A stretch of 64,000 nucleotides of DNA from JBLHKT01 sp043101615 (lineage in GTDB: Bacteria; Planctomycetota; Phycisphaerae; Phycisphaerales; UBA1924): positions 1 through 64,000 of the forward strand of contig JBICID010000028.1 in the NCBI GenBank assembly GCA_043101615.1. Reading direction: 5' to 3'. Position 1 is the first letter of the stretch. The number at the start of each line of letters is the position of its first letter. The translations under genes were made by a program, and so were the position numbers. Below are positions 41,331 through 50,615 of the stretch, in pieces. The notes under the pieces are model-generated. The model worked only from the letters and a program-made list of their open reading frames with translations, ran no database searches and was not told where the DNA came from.

Positions 41331-42365
41331 ATGGCCAGGTGCGAGCTGGATCCGAGTCTGGAGCGTCACGAGATCGACGGGTTCGCCTTCCCGCTGGGCG
41401 TCTACCCGGTGGAGCCGATGGTCCCACGCGCCGGCTACTCCGTCGCCTTCGAGCCCGGCGACGGGGACGACGAGGGGGGCGAGTGGGAGGAGTGGCCCGA
41501 CCGCTACGTGTTCGACATCGTCGTGCCCGCGACCCGCCTGGAGCCCATGTGGCGGGCCCTGCTCAGCCAGATGCCCGCCCGGGTCTACCCCATCCTCGAC
41601 TTCATCGGGCACGACGCGTACCGCGAGATCGACCCGTACATCGCCTACGAGCTCGTCGGACAGGACCGCATGACCGATTCGGTCCGGCGCTTCGCCCCGT
41701 TCTTCTTCGAGGACGGCATGGTGGGCTTCGGCGCCGTGAGCGACCTGCCCTTCTCCTACGTCTTCCTGGACGAGCACAAGGTCTTCACCGTCCGCGTCGA
41801 GCCCGGGGCACGCGCCGGGCTCGAGAAGATCCTCGAGGCCTTCGAGCTCGAAGAGCTGGAGGAGCCCGCGGGCAGCGACGCCGCGGCCCACGAGCACCGG
41901 GGCGTGCTGCTGGCCCCCAAGGACCGCCCGGACCTGCTCACGCCCGAGGAGATCGTCGAGCAGCTCCGGGAGGCGTGGCAGCTTGTGCTGAACGTCGACC
42001 CCGAGTCCAACGTGGACGACGACGGCAAGGACCTGGGCATGACGGTATGGCGCAGCGTGGTGCGCTGCGGGACCGAGCCCGAGGGGGAACACGCGCCCGC
42101 CGGCGCCGACCGATTCGGGGAGGTGCTGCTGACCGCGTCCTCGCTGCTGCGGGCCGAGGAGCTGGCGCACGAGGGGGCGGTGGGCCTGCTGGAGGACGAC
42201 GGGGGCGAGCTGCTGGACGTGATGGTGCTGTCGCTGGACCGCGTGCTGCCCGAACAGGGCCAGGACATGCTTCGGAGCATGAGCGCGGGTCGCGCCCCGG
42301 GGGTCGTGGACGTTCGCAAGGTGCGCCGAGAGCGCGTGCTGGGCGCGCGATGGCTGCTCGGGTGA
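41331..42365 (+). CDS. Conserved-looking cytoplasmic protein of unknown function
   Basis: 344 residues, acidic, with no signal peptide or membrane helix. Notable stretches are F-A-F-P-L-G-V-Y-P-V-E-P, 'YPILDFIGHDAYREIDPYIAYE', 'FFFEDGMVGFGAVSDLPFSYVFLDEHKVFTV' and a C-terminal half rich in Glu. No known motif identified. It diverges from coaX and starts in leaderless fashion right after a -10 hexamer. Codon-position GC pattern is that of a real gene. Confidence 0.65.
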   Translation: MARCELDPSLERHEIDGFAFPLGVYPVEPMVPRAGYSVAFEPGDGDDEGGEWEEWPDRYVFDIVVPATRLEPMWRALLSQMPARVYPILDFIGHDAYREIDPYIAYELVGQDRMTDSVRRFAPFFFEDGMVGFGAVSDLPFSYVFLDEHKVFTVRVEPGARAGLEKILEAFELEELEEPAGSDAAAHEHRGVLLAPKDRPDLLTPEEIVEQLREAWQLVLNVDPESNVDDDGKDLGMTVWRSVVRCGTEPEGEHAPAGADRFGEVLLTASSLLRAEELAHEGAVGLLEDDGGELLDVMVLSLDRVLPEQGQDMLRSMSAGRAPGVVDVRKVRRERVLGARWLLG

Positions 42366-42523
42366 GGGGCCGCCACGCTCGAAAAACTGCTCTCGCGCCC
42401 GATGGAGGGGAACCGCCGGCGCACCGAAAGCGAATCGGCGAGGGTCAGGCGTCGGTCCGGCCCCGCATCCGGATCGCGGACGCCTGAACAGACGCGGCCG
42501 ACGCATTCCATCGCATCCCCGGA

Positions 42524-42552
42524 TTGCGAATCGCGAGCAAGGCCGCTACCCT
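42524..42552 (+). promoter_or_regulatory. Promoter TTGCGA-17-TACCCT for the secretin gene
   Basis: -35 TTGCGA (42524-42529) and -10 TACCCT (42547-42552), 17-bp spacer. Transcription would start near 42559. Confidence 0.55.
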
Positions 42553-42566
42553 GCCCCTCCACCGGG

Positions 42567-42595
42567 GGGTTGTCTCCGCGAAGCGGACACAACCC
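42567..42595 (+). promoter_or_regulatory. Stable hairpin at the 5' end of the secretin mRNA
   Basis: Two 13-base arms pair with one mismatch (GGGTTGTCTCCGC and GCGGACACAACCC) around a GAA loop; the tip GCGAAGC is a known exceptionally stable mini-hairpin. It starts about 8 nt after the predicted transcription start. Confidence 0.6.
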
Positions 42596-42725
42596 GACCG
42601 GGAGTTGGTTGGCTCGTACGGCTGCGAGCCCTCGAACGCGGGAGCACCGAAGTCGGGCACGTGGATCGGATCGCGACGCTCGAGGCCCCACACCCCCCAC
42701 CGCCGATGCGGATCTGGAGTTCAGG

Positions 42726-45700
42726 ATGCCATTGACCCCCCCTCGCTCTGTGCGTCTCCTTCTTGTGGCCGCGGCCTCGTTTGCGACCGGCGCCCTGCCC
42801 GTCGCAAACGCCACGCCGGACGCCCCGGTGACGAGCGATTCGATCACGGACTTCGACGCGGTGCTCAGCGAGGCCTCACGCCTCGCCTCCGACGGCTCGG
42901 TGGTGCACGCCCGCTCGCTCGTGTTCGAGCTCATGGCCAACTACAAGCTCGAGCTGACCGACGCCCAGCGCAGCCGTGCCCGCACCATGGAGGCCGAGTT
43001 CGACGCCCGGGTCTCCGGCATGGACCCCTACGCCGTCGCCCTCGAGACCGCACAGCTGGGCCTCTCGACCGACGACCTGCTCACGGCCGAGACCAAGGCC
43101 CGCAAGGTCCTCAACGCCCAGGGCGCCACGGGCGCGCAGCAGGCCGAGGCACGCCGCCTGCTCGACGGCGTGACCCTGCGCCGCGTGCAGCTCGCCCCGG
43201 CGGCCCCCCTCGCGGTGGACCGCGCCGTGAACGCCTTCGAGCAGGGCGACTACGAGACCTGCAAGCGCGAGATGGACCGCGTGGTCCGCCTCGGCGTCGC
43301 GCTCGACTCCCAGCGCGAGCAGAGCCTCGCCCAGACCCGCGAGCGCCTGGCCGAGATCGAGCTCAACCGCGGGGAGACCATCCCCGCCGGGCTGACCCTC
43401 TTCGGGCCCGTCAAGAGCGACTGGCTGCTCGCCACCGCCGACGACACCCAGCCCGCGACCGACACCCAGCCCCCGGCCCAGAGCCAGCCCGACGAGCTGA
43501 CCCAGGCCCAGATCTTCGCCGCCAAGAGCATCCTGGGCGAGGCGAACCTGGCCTTCGAGGAGCGCCGCCTGAACGAGGCGGTGCTGAAGTACAACCGCGT
43601 GCTGACCGACTACCGCCAGTACCTCAGCGACGCCGAGGTCCAGCAGGCCCAGTCGCGCCGCGACGAGGCACAGGTCCAGCTCATGGGCCAGGGCGGCCCC
43701 ACCGGCGAGGTGCTGACCGACGTCGAGCGCCAGCGCGAGCTGCAGCGACAGCAGATCCGGGCCACCTTCGACAACCTGATGCAGCAGGTCGACCGGGCCC
43801 TGGCCTCGGGCAACACCAGCAACGCGCGCACGCTCGCCTCGCAGGCCCGCACCGAGGCCCAGCGCGGGCTCGGCGTCTTCAGCCAGTCCGAGTACGAGTC
43901 CTTCCTGTCCCGCTACCAGGCCAAGATCTCCGAGATCAACGCCTCCGAGGAGGCCATGCGGATCGCCGAGGCCGAGGCACGCTCGCAGGAGATCGAGCGC
44001 GAGAACGCCCGCAGCCAGGCCGAGATGCAGCGCACCCGCGACCGCCAGATCCTCGAGGCGATCGACCGCGTCCGCGCCCTGCAGATGGAGCTCAAGTTCC
44101 AGGAGGCTCTCCAGGTCGTCGAGGACCAGATCCTCTTCCTGGACCCGCAGAACCCCGTCGGCCTGCTGCTGCGTGACGTGCTGCGTCGCACCGCCCTCGA
44201 GCAGGAGTACGCCCACATCCAGAGCGAGAAGGGCTACGGCTTCGCCCAGGAGCGGATCGCAGCCGAGCGCTCCATGATCGCCCCCGAGGACGTCATGGCC
44301 TACCCGGAGAACTGGCGGCAGCTCTCCCAGACCCGCATCGACGGGCTCGAGGGCGGCGAGACCGCCGAGAACCGCGCCACGCTCGCGGCCCTCGAGAGCG
44401 CCCGCATGCCCATCGACTTCTCCGACAACCCCCTGTCGGACGTGATCGACTTCATCGCGACCAACGCCGGCGTGGACTCGGACGTGGACTGGACCTCGCT
44501 CGAGGACATCGGCATCGACCGCGACATGCCCGTCACGCTCCGCCTGTCCTCGGCCACCCCGGCCTCGACCGTGCTCGACCGCGTGCTCCAGCAGGTGTCC
44601 GACCCGGCACTGCCCGCCGAGTGGGCCGTGATCGACGGCATCCTCGTGATCGCCTCCGACGACGTGCTGCGCCGCAACACGATGATGCGCTCCTACGACA
44701 TCCGCGACCTGCTCTTCGAGGTGCCCAACTTCGACAACGCCCCCGACTTCGACCTGCAGACCTCCTCGGGCTCCGGCGGCGGCGGGCAGAGCCCCTTCCA
44801 GGGCTCCAGCGGACAGGACGAGGACCGCCTCCCGCGCGAGGAGCGCGTCGACAACCTCGTCCAGGTCATCCAGAACAACGTCGACCCCAACGGCTGGATC
44901 GAGCTGGGCGGCAACACCGGCGCCATCCAGGAGCTCTCCGGCGTCCTGATCATCACACAGACGCCCAAGGCCCACCGCGCCATCACCTCCCTGCTCGACA
45001 TGCTCCGCGACGTGCGGGCCGTGCAGATCAACGTCGAGGCGCGCTTCCTGCTCGTCAGCCAGGGCTTCTTCGAGCAGATCGGCTTCGACCTGGACGTCTA
45101 CTTCACCGACAACAACCAGTTCGAGCTCAACCAGCTCATCGACCCCTCCATCGACGGCTCGGACTACTACGACGAGAACGGCAACCTCGTCGACAACGTC
45201 ATCGGCGGCGGCGTCTTCCTGATCGACACCGACGGCGACGGCACCGTCGAGCCCGTCACCATCTCCCAGCCCGTCAACTCCCCCAACACCATCGGCGACG
45301 AGTGGTCCATCATCGGCGGGCGCCAGAACTCCTTCGGCCTGACCGAGCAGCTCGCCGGCGGGGCCACCAGCATCGCCGCCTCCGTCCTGGGCGCCAACCC
45401 GGCCCTGGGCGTCACCGGACGCTTCCTGGACGACATCCAGGTCGACTTCCTCGTCGAGGCCACCCAGGCCGACGAGCGCACCGTCACCCTCACCGCCCCG
45501 CGCCTGACCTTCACCAACGGGCAGCGCGCCTGGGTCGCCGTCACGCGTGACCAGGCCTACGTCTCCGACCTGCAGCCCATCGTCTCCGACGGCTCCGCCG
45601 CCTTCGACCCGACCATCGACGTCGCCCAGGACGGCGTGGTGCTCGACATCGAGGGCGTCGTCTCCAACGACCGGCGCTACGTCACCATGACCGTCATCAC

Positions 45701-46103
45701 CGGCATCAGCGACCTCACCTTCGGCGAGGCCGTGACCGTCGAGGCCGTCGCCGGCGGCGGCACCGTCTTCGGCGGCGACGGAGACACCTCCAGCGGCGCC
45801 GGCGTCGCGGAGGGCTTCATCCAGATCCCGATCGCCCGCCAGACCATCATCCGCACCACCGTCACCGTGCCCGATCAGGGCACCCTGCTGCTGGGCGGCC
45901 AGCGCCTGGTGACCGAGGTCGAGGTCGAGACCGGCGTCCCCGTGCTCAGCAAGATCCCGATCCTGTCACGCTTCTTCTCCAACCGGATCGACACCAAGGA
46001 GGAGCGCACACTGCTCATCCTGATCCGACCGCAGATCCTCATCCAGGACGAGGAGGAGGAGCGCAACTTCCCGGGCCTGCTCGACCAGCTCGGCCTCGAG
46101 TAA
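42726..46103 (+). CDS. Secretin (type II/III secretion GspD family) with long coiled-coil N-terminus
   Basis: 1125 residues, far longer than typical GspD (~650). Signal peptide to ~A-N-A. Residues ~30-560 are helical and Gln/Glu/Arg-rich with TPR-like/coiled-coil segments ('DAVLSEASRLASDGSVVHARSLVFELMANY', 'ERRLNEAVLKYNRVLTDYRQYL'). Residues ~560-700 are an N0/N1-like domain ('MPIDFSDNPLSDVIDFIATNAGVD'), then 'GVLIITQTPKAHRAITSLLDMLRDVRAVQINVEARFLLVS'. The secretin barrel follows to the end ('VTLTAPRLTFTNGQRAWVAV', 'VTVPDQGTLLLGGQ', 'VPVLSKIPILSRFFSNR'). It forms an outer-membrane channel. No other secretion gene is adjacent. Confidence 0.93.
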   Translation: MPLTPPRSVRLLLVAAASFATGALPVANATPDAPVTSDSITDFDAVLSEASRLASDGSVVHARSLVFELMANYKLELTDAQRSRARTMEAEFDARVSGMDPYAVALETAQLGLSTDDLLTAETKARKVLNAQGATGAQQAEARRLLDGVTLRRVQLAPAAPLAVDRAVNAFEQGDYETCKREMDRVVRLGVALDSQREQSLAQTRERLAEIELNRGETIPAGLTLFGPVKSDWLLATADDTQPATDTQPPAQSQPDELTQAQIFAAKSILGEANLAFEERRLNEAVLKYNRVLTDYRQYLSDAEVQQAQSRRDEAQVQLMGQGGPTGEVLTDVERQRELQRQQIRATFDNLMQQVDRALASGNTSNARTLASQARTEAQRGLGVFSQSEYESFLSRYQAKISEINASEEAMRIAEAEARSQEIERENARSQAEMQRTRDRQILEAIDRVRALQMELKFQEALQVVEDQILFLDPQNPVGLLLRDVLRRTALEQEYAHIQSEKGYGFAQERIAAERSMIAPEDVMAYPENWRQLSQTRIDGLEGGETAENRATLAALESARMPIDFSDNPLSDVIDFIATNAGVDSDVDWTSLEDIGIDRDMPVTLRLSSATPASTVLDRVLQQVSDPALPAEWAVIDGILVIASDDVLRRNTMMRSYDIRDLLFEVPNFDNAPDFDLQTSSGSGGGGQSPFQGSSGQDEDRLPREERVDNLVQVIQNNVDPNGWIELGGNTGAIQELSGVLIITQTPKAHRAITSLLDMLRDVRAVQINVEARFLLVSQGFFEQIGFDLDVYFTDNNQFELNQLIDPSIDGSDYYDENGNLVDNVIGGGVFLIDTDGDGTVEPVTISQPVNSPNTIGDEWSIIGGRQNSFGLTEQLAGGATSIAASVLGANPALGVTGRFLDDIQVDFLVEATQADERTVTLTAPRLTFTNGQRAWVAVTRDQAYVSDLQPIVSDGSAAFDPTIDVAQDGVVLDIEGVVSNDRRYVTMTVITGISDLTFGEAVTVEAVAGGGTVFGGDGDTSSGAGVAEGFIQIPIARQTIIRTTVTVPDQGTLLLGGQRLVTEVEVETGVPVLSKIPILSRFFSNRIDTKEERTLLILIRPQILIQDEEEERNFPGLLDQLGLE

Positions 46104-46128
46104 GCGACCCCGCACCGCCGAATCCACA

Positions 46129-46160
46129 CCGCCGGGCCCCCGCGAGGGCCCGGCGGTTTT
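46129..46160 (+). terminator. Intrinsic terminator after the secretin gene
   Basis: 11-bp stem CCGCCGGGCCC / GGGCCCGGCGG with CCGCGA loop, then TTTT, 26 bases after the stop. Confidence 0.9.
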
Positions 46161-46195
46161 CGTTCAGGCCCGGGGCCGCGGGGCCCGCCGGGCTC

Positions 46196-46201
46196 TATAG
46201 T
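46196..46201 (+). promoter_or_regulatory. -10 element TATAGT upstream of the STAS gene
   Basis: TATAGT lies 59 bp before the ATG at 46261, beyond the secretin terminator; an SD (GGAG) is present. Confidence 0.4.
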
Positions 46202-46260
46202 CACCGCCCGGGGAAACGCCCCCGACACCAGACCGCCCCGGCCCCACATGGAGTGCACGC

Positions 46261-46617
46261 ATGGCCGCCCACGAGTCACGCTTACGGATCTCCCGGGAAG
46301 GCCCGGTCACGCAGATCGAATTCCTGGACCGCAACATCCTCGACGAGGCCAACATCCAGGCCATCGGCGAGGAGATCGGCCAGATCATCGACGAGACCGG
46401 CGAGCCCAAGCTGCTCATCAGCTTCAGCAACGTCGACCACCTCTCCTCCGCGGCCCTGGGCGCGCTCATCACCATCAACAAGCGCGTCAACGACAAGGCC
46501 GGCGCCCTCCGCCTGGCCGACATCGACCCGCAGATCTACGAGGTCTTCACCATCACCCGCCTGGACAAGCTGTTCCAGATCCACGAGAACCGCGAGGACG
46601 CGCTCTCGAGCTTCTGA
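46261..46617 (+). CDS. STAS-domain anti-sigma factor antagonist
   Basis: 118 residues, one STAS domain. 'VTQIEFLDRNILDEANIQAIGEEIGQII', then 'LLISFSNVDHLSSAALGALITINKRV' where the Ser pair in L-S-S-A-A-L-G is the phosphorylation site of SpoIIAA/RsbV proteins. In the dephosphorylated state such proteins bind the anti-sigma kinase and free a sigma factor. The likely partner kinase is the next gene (46700). Confidence 0.9.
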   Translation: MAAHESRLRISREGPVTQIEFLDRNILDEANIQAIGEEIGQIIDETGEPKLLISFSNVDHLSSAALGALITINKRVNDKAGALRLADIDPQIYEVFTITRLDKLFQIHENREDALSSF

Positions 46618-46699
46618 CGCCGGCAGAACCCGTCACGCACGGACGATCCCACGCGAGGAATCGAGTCGGGGAGCCATCCCAGCGAGGTCATCGCATTCC

Positions 46700-47134
46700 A
46701 TGAGCGACGAGCACCACATCCCCGGCGCCAAAGTCACCCGGCTCGAGCACGACCGGGCCCAGATCGAAGCGCTCGAGGAACGCCTGCTCGCCGAGATAGA
46801 ACACTCCGGCTTCCCCACCAGCTCGCAGTTCGCCATCAGACTCGCGCTCGAGGAGGCCGTCACCAACGCCTTCGTGCACGGCAACAAGAACGCCGCGGGC
46901 TCCGACATCACCGTCGAGTACGCCGTCGAGCCCGGACGCGTCTGCATCGCGGTCCAGGACCGGGGCGAGGGCTTCGACCCCGGCAAGGTCCCCGACCCCA
47001 CCCTCGAAGAGAACCTGCACAAGCCCAGCGGACGCGGGCTCATGCTCATCAAGTCCTACATGACCCGGGTCTGGCACAACGAGGCGGGCAACAAGCTCAT
47101 GATGTGCTACGAACGCCCCGACCCCAAGGCCTGA
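46700..47134 (+). CDS. Anti-sigma regulatory factor (RsbW/SpoIIAB-like serine kinase)
   Basis: 144 residues. HATPase_c_2 fold: N-box 'LALEEAVTNAFVHGNKN' (~residue 48), 'VQDRGEGFDPGKVPDP' (G1), and 'SGRGLMLIKSYMTRV' (G2). Such proteins sequester a sigma factor and phosphorylate a STAS antagonist. The STAS gene is 82 bp upstream. Which sigma factor it controls is unknown; the sigma gene at 54402 is not adjacent, so the link would need other evidence. Confidence 0.9.
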   Translation: MSDEHHIPGAKVTRLEHDRAQIEALEERLLAEIEHSGFPTSSQFAIRLALEEAVTNAFVHGNKNAAGSDITVEYAVEPGRVCIAVQDRGEGFDPGKVPDPTLEENLHKPSGRGLMLIKSYMTRVWHNEAGNKLMMCYERPDPKA

Positions 47135-47227
47135 CCCCCCCGCCGCCCTCCACCGACCCCGCCCCCTGCCATCCCCAACGCCGACCGCCCGCGGGCCGGA
47201 AATCGGCGCCCGGGCGCGTCCGGGCGG

Positions 47228-47256
47228 TTGTCTGGTGCGAAGGCGAGCCGTACAGT
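47228..47256 (+). promoter_or_regulatory. Promoter TTGTCT-17-TACAGT for the Fe-S cluster genes
   Basis: -35 TTGTCT (47228-47233) and -10 TACAGT (47251-47256) are 17 bp apart; start near 47263 gives a ~54-nt leader to iscS. Confidence 0.55.
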
Positions 47257-47316
47257 AGTTCTTGGAATGATTCTGAACTGCAGGCCCGCCCCGTGGGCGT
47301 GTTTCCGGAGGACGCG

Positions 47317-48555
47317 ATGACGCTCAAGCTCCCCATGTACCTGGACAACGCCGCGACGACCCGCACCGACCCGCGCGTCGTGGACGCCATGCTGCCCTGC
47401 TTCACCGAGGTGTACGGCAACCCCGGCTCGCGCAACCACTCCTTCGGCTGGGCCGCCGAGGACCTGGTGGACGCGGCCCGCCAGCAGGTCGCCGACCTGA
47501 TCGGCGCCGACCGCAAGGAGATCATCTTCACCAGCGGCGCGACCGAGTCGAACAACCTGGCGATCAAGGGCGCCGCCTCGATGTACGCCAAGAAGCCCGC
47601 CGGCGAGAAGAACCGCGGGCACGTCATCACCGCGATGCACGAGCACAAGGCGGTGCTCGACCCCTGCAAGCGTCTCGAGAAGGACGGCTTCGACGTCACC
47701 TACCTCGAGCCCGGGCGCGACGGCCTGATCACCCGGAAGATGATCGAGGACGCGATGCGCGACGACACCATCCTCGTCTCGATCATGTGGGCCAACAACG
47801 AGATCGGCACCATCAACGAGGTCCCCGAGATCGGCGCCCTCTGCCACGACCGCGCCGTCGTCTTCCACACCGACGCCACCCAGTGGGTCGGCAAGATGCC
47901 CACCGACGTCAACACCGACAACGTCGACCTGCTCTCCATGAGCGGGCACAAGATCTACGGGCCCAAGGGCGTCGGCGCCCTCTACGTCCGCAGGCGACGC
48001 CCACGCGTCCGCCTCACCGCCATCCAGGAGGGCGGCGGCCAGGAGCGCGGCATGCGCTCGGGCACCCTCAACGTCCCCGGCATCGTCGGCCTCGGCAAGG
48101 CCTGCGAGCTGTGCGCCCAGGAGATGGACTCCGAGCGCGACCGCCTGCTCGCCCTCCGCAGGAAGATCGAGTCCTACATCCGCGAGCACTGCGAGCACGT
48201 CCAGGTCAACGGGCACGCCGACAAGCGCCTGCCCCACATCACCAACATCTCCTTCGGCTTCGTCGAGGGCGAGAGCCTCATGATGGCCACCAAGGAGATC
48301 GCCGTCAGCTCCGGCTCGGCCTGCACCAGCGCCAGCCTCGAGCCCAGCTACGTGCTCAAGAGCCTCGGCGTCGGCGACGACCTGGCACACTCCTCGCTCC
48401 GACTCAGCCTCGGACGCTTCACCACCGAGCAGGAGGTCGACTACGCCTGCGAGAAGATCGTGGCCGCGGTCCACAAGCTCCGCGAGCTCAGCCCCCTCTG
48501 GGACATGCACAACGAGGGCATCGACATCACCAAGATCGAGTGGGGCGCCCACTAG
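47317..48555 (+). CDS. iscS: Cysteine desulfurase
   Basis: 412 residues. PLP enzyme that takes sulfur from L-cysteine as an enzyme-bound persulfide for Fe-S clusters and thiolation. 'YLDNAATTRTDPRV' opens the protein, Lys212 in S-G-H-K-I-Y-G binds PLP, 'HTDATQWVGK' is the co-substrate region, and Cys336 in S-G-S-A-C-T-S-A-S is the active-site thiol of IscS-type enzymes. The ATG at 47317 has SD GGAGGAC. iscU follows by 80 bp. Confidence 0.96.
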   Translation: MTLKLPMYLDNAATTRTDPRVVDAMLPCFTEVYGNPGSRNHSFGWAAEDLVDAARQQVADLIGADRKEIIFTSGATESNNLAIKGAASMYAKKPAGEKNRGHVITAMHEHKAVLDPCKRLEKDGFDVTYLEPGRDGLITRKMIEDAMRDDTILVSIMWANNEIGTINEVPEIGALCHDRAVVFHTDATQWVGKMPTDVNTDNVDLLSMSGHKIYGPKGVGALYVRRRRPRVRLTAIQEGGGQERGMRSGTLNVPGIVGLGKACELCAQEMDSERDRLLALRRKIESYIREHCEHVQVNGHADKRLPHITNISFGFVEGESLMMATKEIAVSSGSACTSASLEPSYVLKSLGVGDDLAHSSLRLSLGRFTTEQEVDYACEKIVAAVHKLRELSPLWDMHNEGIDITKIEWGAH

Positions 48556-48635
48556 CCCCCACCACCACCGCAACGGCTACCCACACACGAGACAATCGAA
48601 CAGACAGCACACCACAGGCGGATTGGAGGCCTGAC

Positions 48636-49058
48636 ATGGCATACGGCGACAAGGTCATCGACCACTACGAGCACCCCCGAAACGTCGGATCCTTCGGCAC
48701 GCAGGCCGAGATCAAGGGACGCAAGGACGTCGGCGTCGGCCTCGTCGGCGCACCCGAGTGCGGCGACGTCATGCAGCTCCAGATCAAGGTGGACGACGCC
48801 GGCAACATCGAGGACGCCAAGTTCAAGTGCTTCGGCTGCGGCTCCGCCATCGCGTCCAGCTCCCTCGCCACCGAGTGGCTCAAGGGCAAGACCATCGACG
48901 AGGGCCTCCAGATCAAAAACACCCAGATCGTCGAGGAGCTCAGCCTCCCGCCGGTCAAGATCCACTGCTCCGTCCTCGCCGAGGACGCCATCCGCGCCGC
49001 CATCGCCGACTACAAGGCCAAGAACGGCATCGCCAGCGAGTCCGCCCACAGCCACTGA
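48636..49058 (+). CDS. iscU: Fe-S cluster assembly scaffold IscU
   Basis: 140 residues. Scaffold for 2Fe-2S and 4Fe-4S assembly. The three ligands are Cys42 (P-E-C-G-D, with Asp44), Cys65 (K-C-F-G-C-G-S) and Cys111 (K-I-H-C-S). The L-P-P-V-K motif recognised by the HscA chaperone is intact (residues ~104-108), although hscA/hscB do not appear in this window. Strong SD (GGAGG) before the ATG at 48636. Confidence 0.96.
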   Translation: MAYGDKVIDHYEHPRNVGSFGTQAEIKGRKDVGVGLVGAPECGDVMQLQIKVDDAGNIEDAKFKCFGCGSAIASSSLATEWLKGKTIDEGLQIKNTQIVEELSLPPVKIHCSVLAEDAIRAAIADYKAKNGIASESAHSH

Positions 49059-49090
49059 TCGGGATCACGATCACCCGGCCCGCCAAGAGT

Positions 49091-50530
49091 GTGACGCTCG
49101 CGTGCGCCGCGACGCTGGCACTGACGGCAGCAGCCGGCTGCTACAGCTACCGCCCCGCGCCCGCGGACGCCGGCCCCCTGCCCGTCCGCCCGATCGAGAA
49201 CTGGCCACGCCCGGCCCTCGAGCCCGTCCGCGACGTCGCGGACGCCACCCCCGCCAGGGGTGAGCCGCTGGGCTTCGACGAGCCCGTCGAGATCGAATGG
49301 AGCATGGCCGACACCGGCCTCGTCCGCCTGTTCAAGACGCCCCCCGAGGCCCGCGTCCGCGAGGCCTGGGAGGAGCCCTGGTCCTACGGCGTCTCCCTGC
49401 CCACCGACGGCTCGCTGCTCACCTCCTGGGAGCTCGAGGACGCTCGCGCCACCGAGCGACGCATGCTCCAGCGACGCGAGCGACGGGTCAACCGCTCCGC
49501 CCAGCGCGCCGGGCTGCACCCCGGCGTCGAGACCGACCCCGACGAGGCCATGCTCGACGCCGGCGTGGACTTCACCCTCCCGATCGACCGACGCTGGCAC
49601 GACCCCGACAACGAGCCCCGGGGCCTGGTCGTCCACCTCGAATCGCTCATACCCACCAAGTACGAGCTCCGCATCACCGACGCCTTCGAACGCGACGGCT
49701 GGGCGGTCACCCACGTCGACACCCACCAGACCATCTGGTCCCCAAGGCGCCGGGCCTACCTCGACGCCCTCCTGCGCCGAAGCGACGACCTCCGCCGCGC
49801 AGAGAACGCCCCCGATCACACAGGCCCCGGCGACCCCGCCTCATCCACCGAGTCTCCCCCGCCGCTCCCCCCTGCCCCCCCGCCCCCGTTCCCGCTCGAC
49901 GAGGACACCGACGCGGCCGCCCTGGGCGCCGAACTGGGCGAGGCGGTGGACAGGATCCTGGGCGCGAACGCCTACGGCGCCGTCGTCGCGATCGAGGAGA
50001 GCCAGCGCCTGCACCCCTCGCTGGTCGGCAAGCCGATCGTCGTCTTCGGGTGCAGCGCCGGGGCCCTGTCCGGCCCCACGGTCGGCGCCCGCATCCGCGA
50101 GGTCTGGCCGGACCGGCCCCTGGCGGTGATCCTCGTGGGCGGGGGCGGCGACGTGCTGCGGATCTCGCAGGAGAGCGTCATCTCCGACGGGGGCATCACC
50201 ATGCGACGGCGCGACGACCCGCCCCTCGACCCGGATCGCTTCCAGGAGGCCCTGTCGAGTTACCGGGCCTCCAGCCGGCTCGACCCGCTCCGGGCGATCC
50301 AGGCCCTGCGGGACGTCCCCGTCCTGCTCGTCTACGCCGACGAGGACCGGGTCGTGCCCACCAGCGCCACGGAACGCCTCGCCGAGGCCCACGGGCGGGC
50401 CGACCGCCTGATCCACGACGGCAGCCACGGCAGCCTGTTCTATTTCCTCGATTCCCAGCGGGGACGGCTGGTCCGATGGGCGAACAAATCGGCCACTGAA
50501 CGGGTACATACCCCGGACGACAACCACTGA
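49091..50530 (+). CDS. Lipoprotein alpha/beta-hydrolase-like protein
   Basis: ~479 residues. Lipobox A-A-A-G-C just after the hydrophobic start. The second half has the nucleophile elbow V-F-G-C-S-A-G-A, an acid in 'VYADEDRVVPTSAT' and a His in 'IHDGSHGSLFYFL', so a hydrolase fold is likely; a Pro-rich linker (around 49850-49890) joins it to an N-terminal domain. The start is uncertain: the GTG at 49091 gives a signal with no positive charge, and the frame is open upstream through ATC codons with GATCGGG ahead. It interrupts the iscS-iscU-iscA order. Confidence 0.7.
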   Translation: MTLACAATLALTAAAGCYSYRPAPADAGPLPVRPIENWPRPALEPVRDVADATPARGEPLGFDEPVEIEWSMADTGLVRLFKTPPEARVREAWEEPWSYGVSLPTDGSLLTSWELEDARATERRMLQRRERRVNRSAQRAGLHPGVETDPDEAMLDAGVDFTLPIDRRWHDPDNEPRGLVVHLESLIPTKYELRITDAFERDGWAVTHVDTHQTIWSPRRRAYLDALLRRSDDLRRAENAPDHTGPGDPASSTESPPPLPPAPPPPFPLDEDTDAAALGAELGEAVDRILGANAYGAVVAIEESQRLHPSLVGKPIVVFGCSAGALSGPTVGARIREVWPDRPLAVILVGGGGDVLRISQESVISDGGITMRRRDDPPLDPDRFQEALSSYRASSRLDPLRAIQALRDVPVLLVYADEDRVVPTSATERLAEAHGRADRLIHDGSHGSLFYFLDSQRGRLVRWANKSATERVHTPDDNH

Positions 50531-50570
50531 GACCGACCGGGCTTACGCCGCGAACCGGCGACGGCCCGCG

Positions 50571-50576
50571 TATAGT
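50571..50576 (+). promoter_or_regulatory. -10 element TATAGT upstream of the A-type carrier gene
   Basis: TATAGT sits 39 bp before the ATG at 50616, followed by SD GGAGCGAAGGA. No good -35. Confidence 0.4.
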
Positions 50577-50615
50577 CAGCAGCGGGGCACGACGCCCCGG
50601 AGCGAAGGACACGAC

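Larger units (their letters stand above)
42366..42725 (+). other. Intergenic region with long secretin leader
   Basis: 360 bp. Contains the secretin promoter (42524-42552), a strong hairpin (42567-42595) at the start of the ~165-nt leader, a second small hairpin (GCTCG/CGAGC around 42612-42629), and a good SD (GGAG) before 42726. No ORF in it looks real. Confidence 0.6.

Noticed and set aside
42547..42725. Riboswitch in the secretin leader
   Set aside because: The hairpin is clear, but no known aptamer core (c-di-GMP, TPP, cobalamin, SAM) could be matched.
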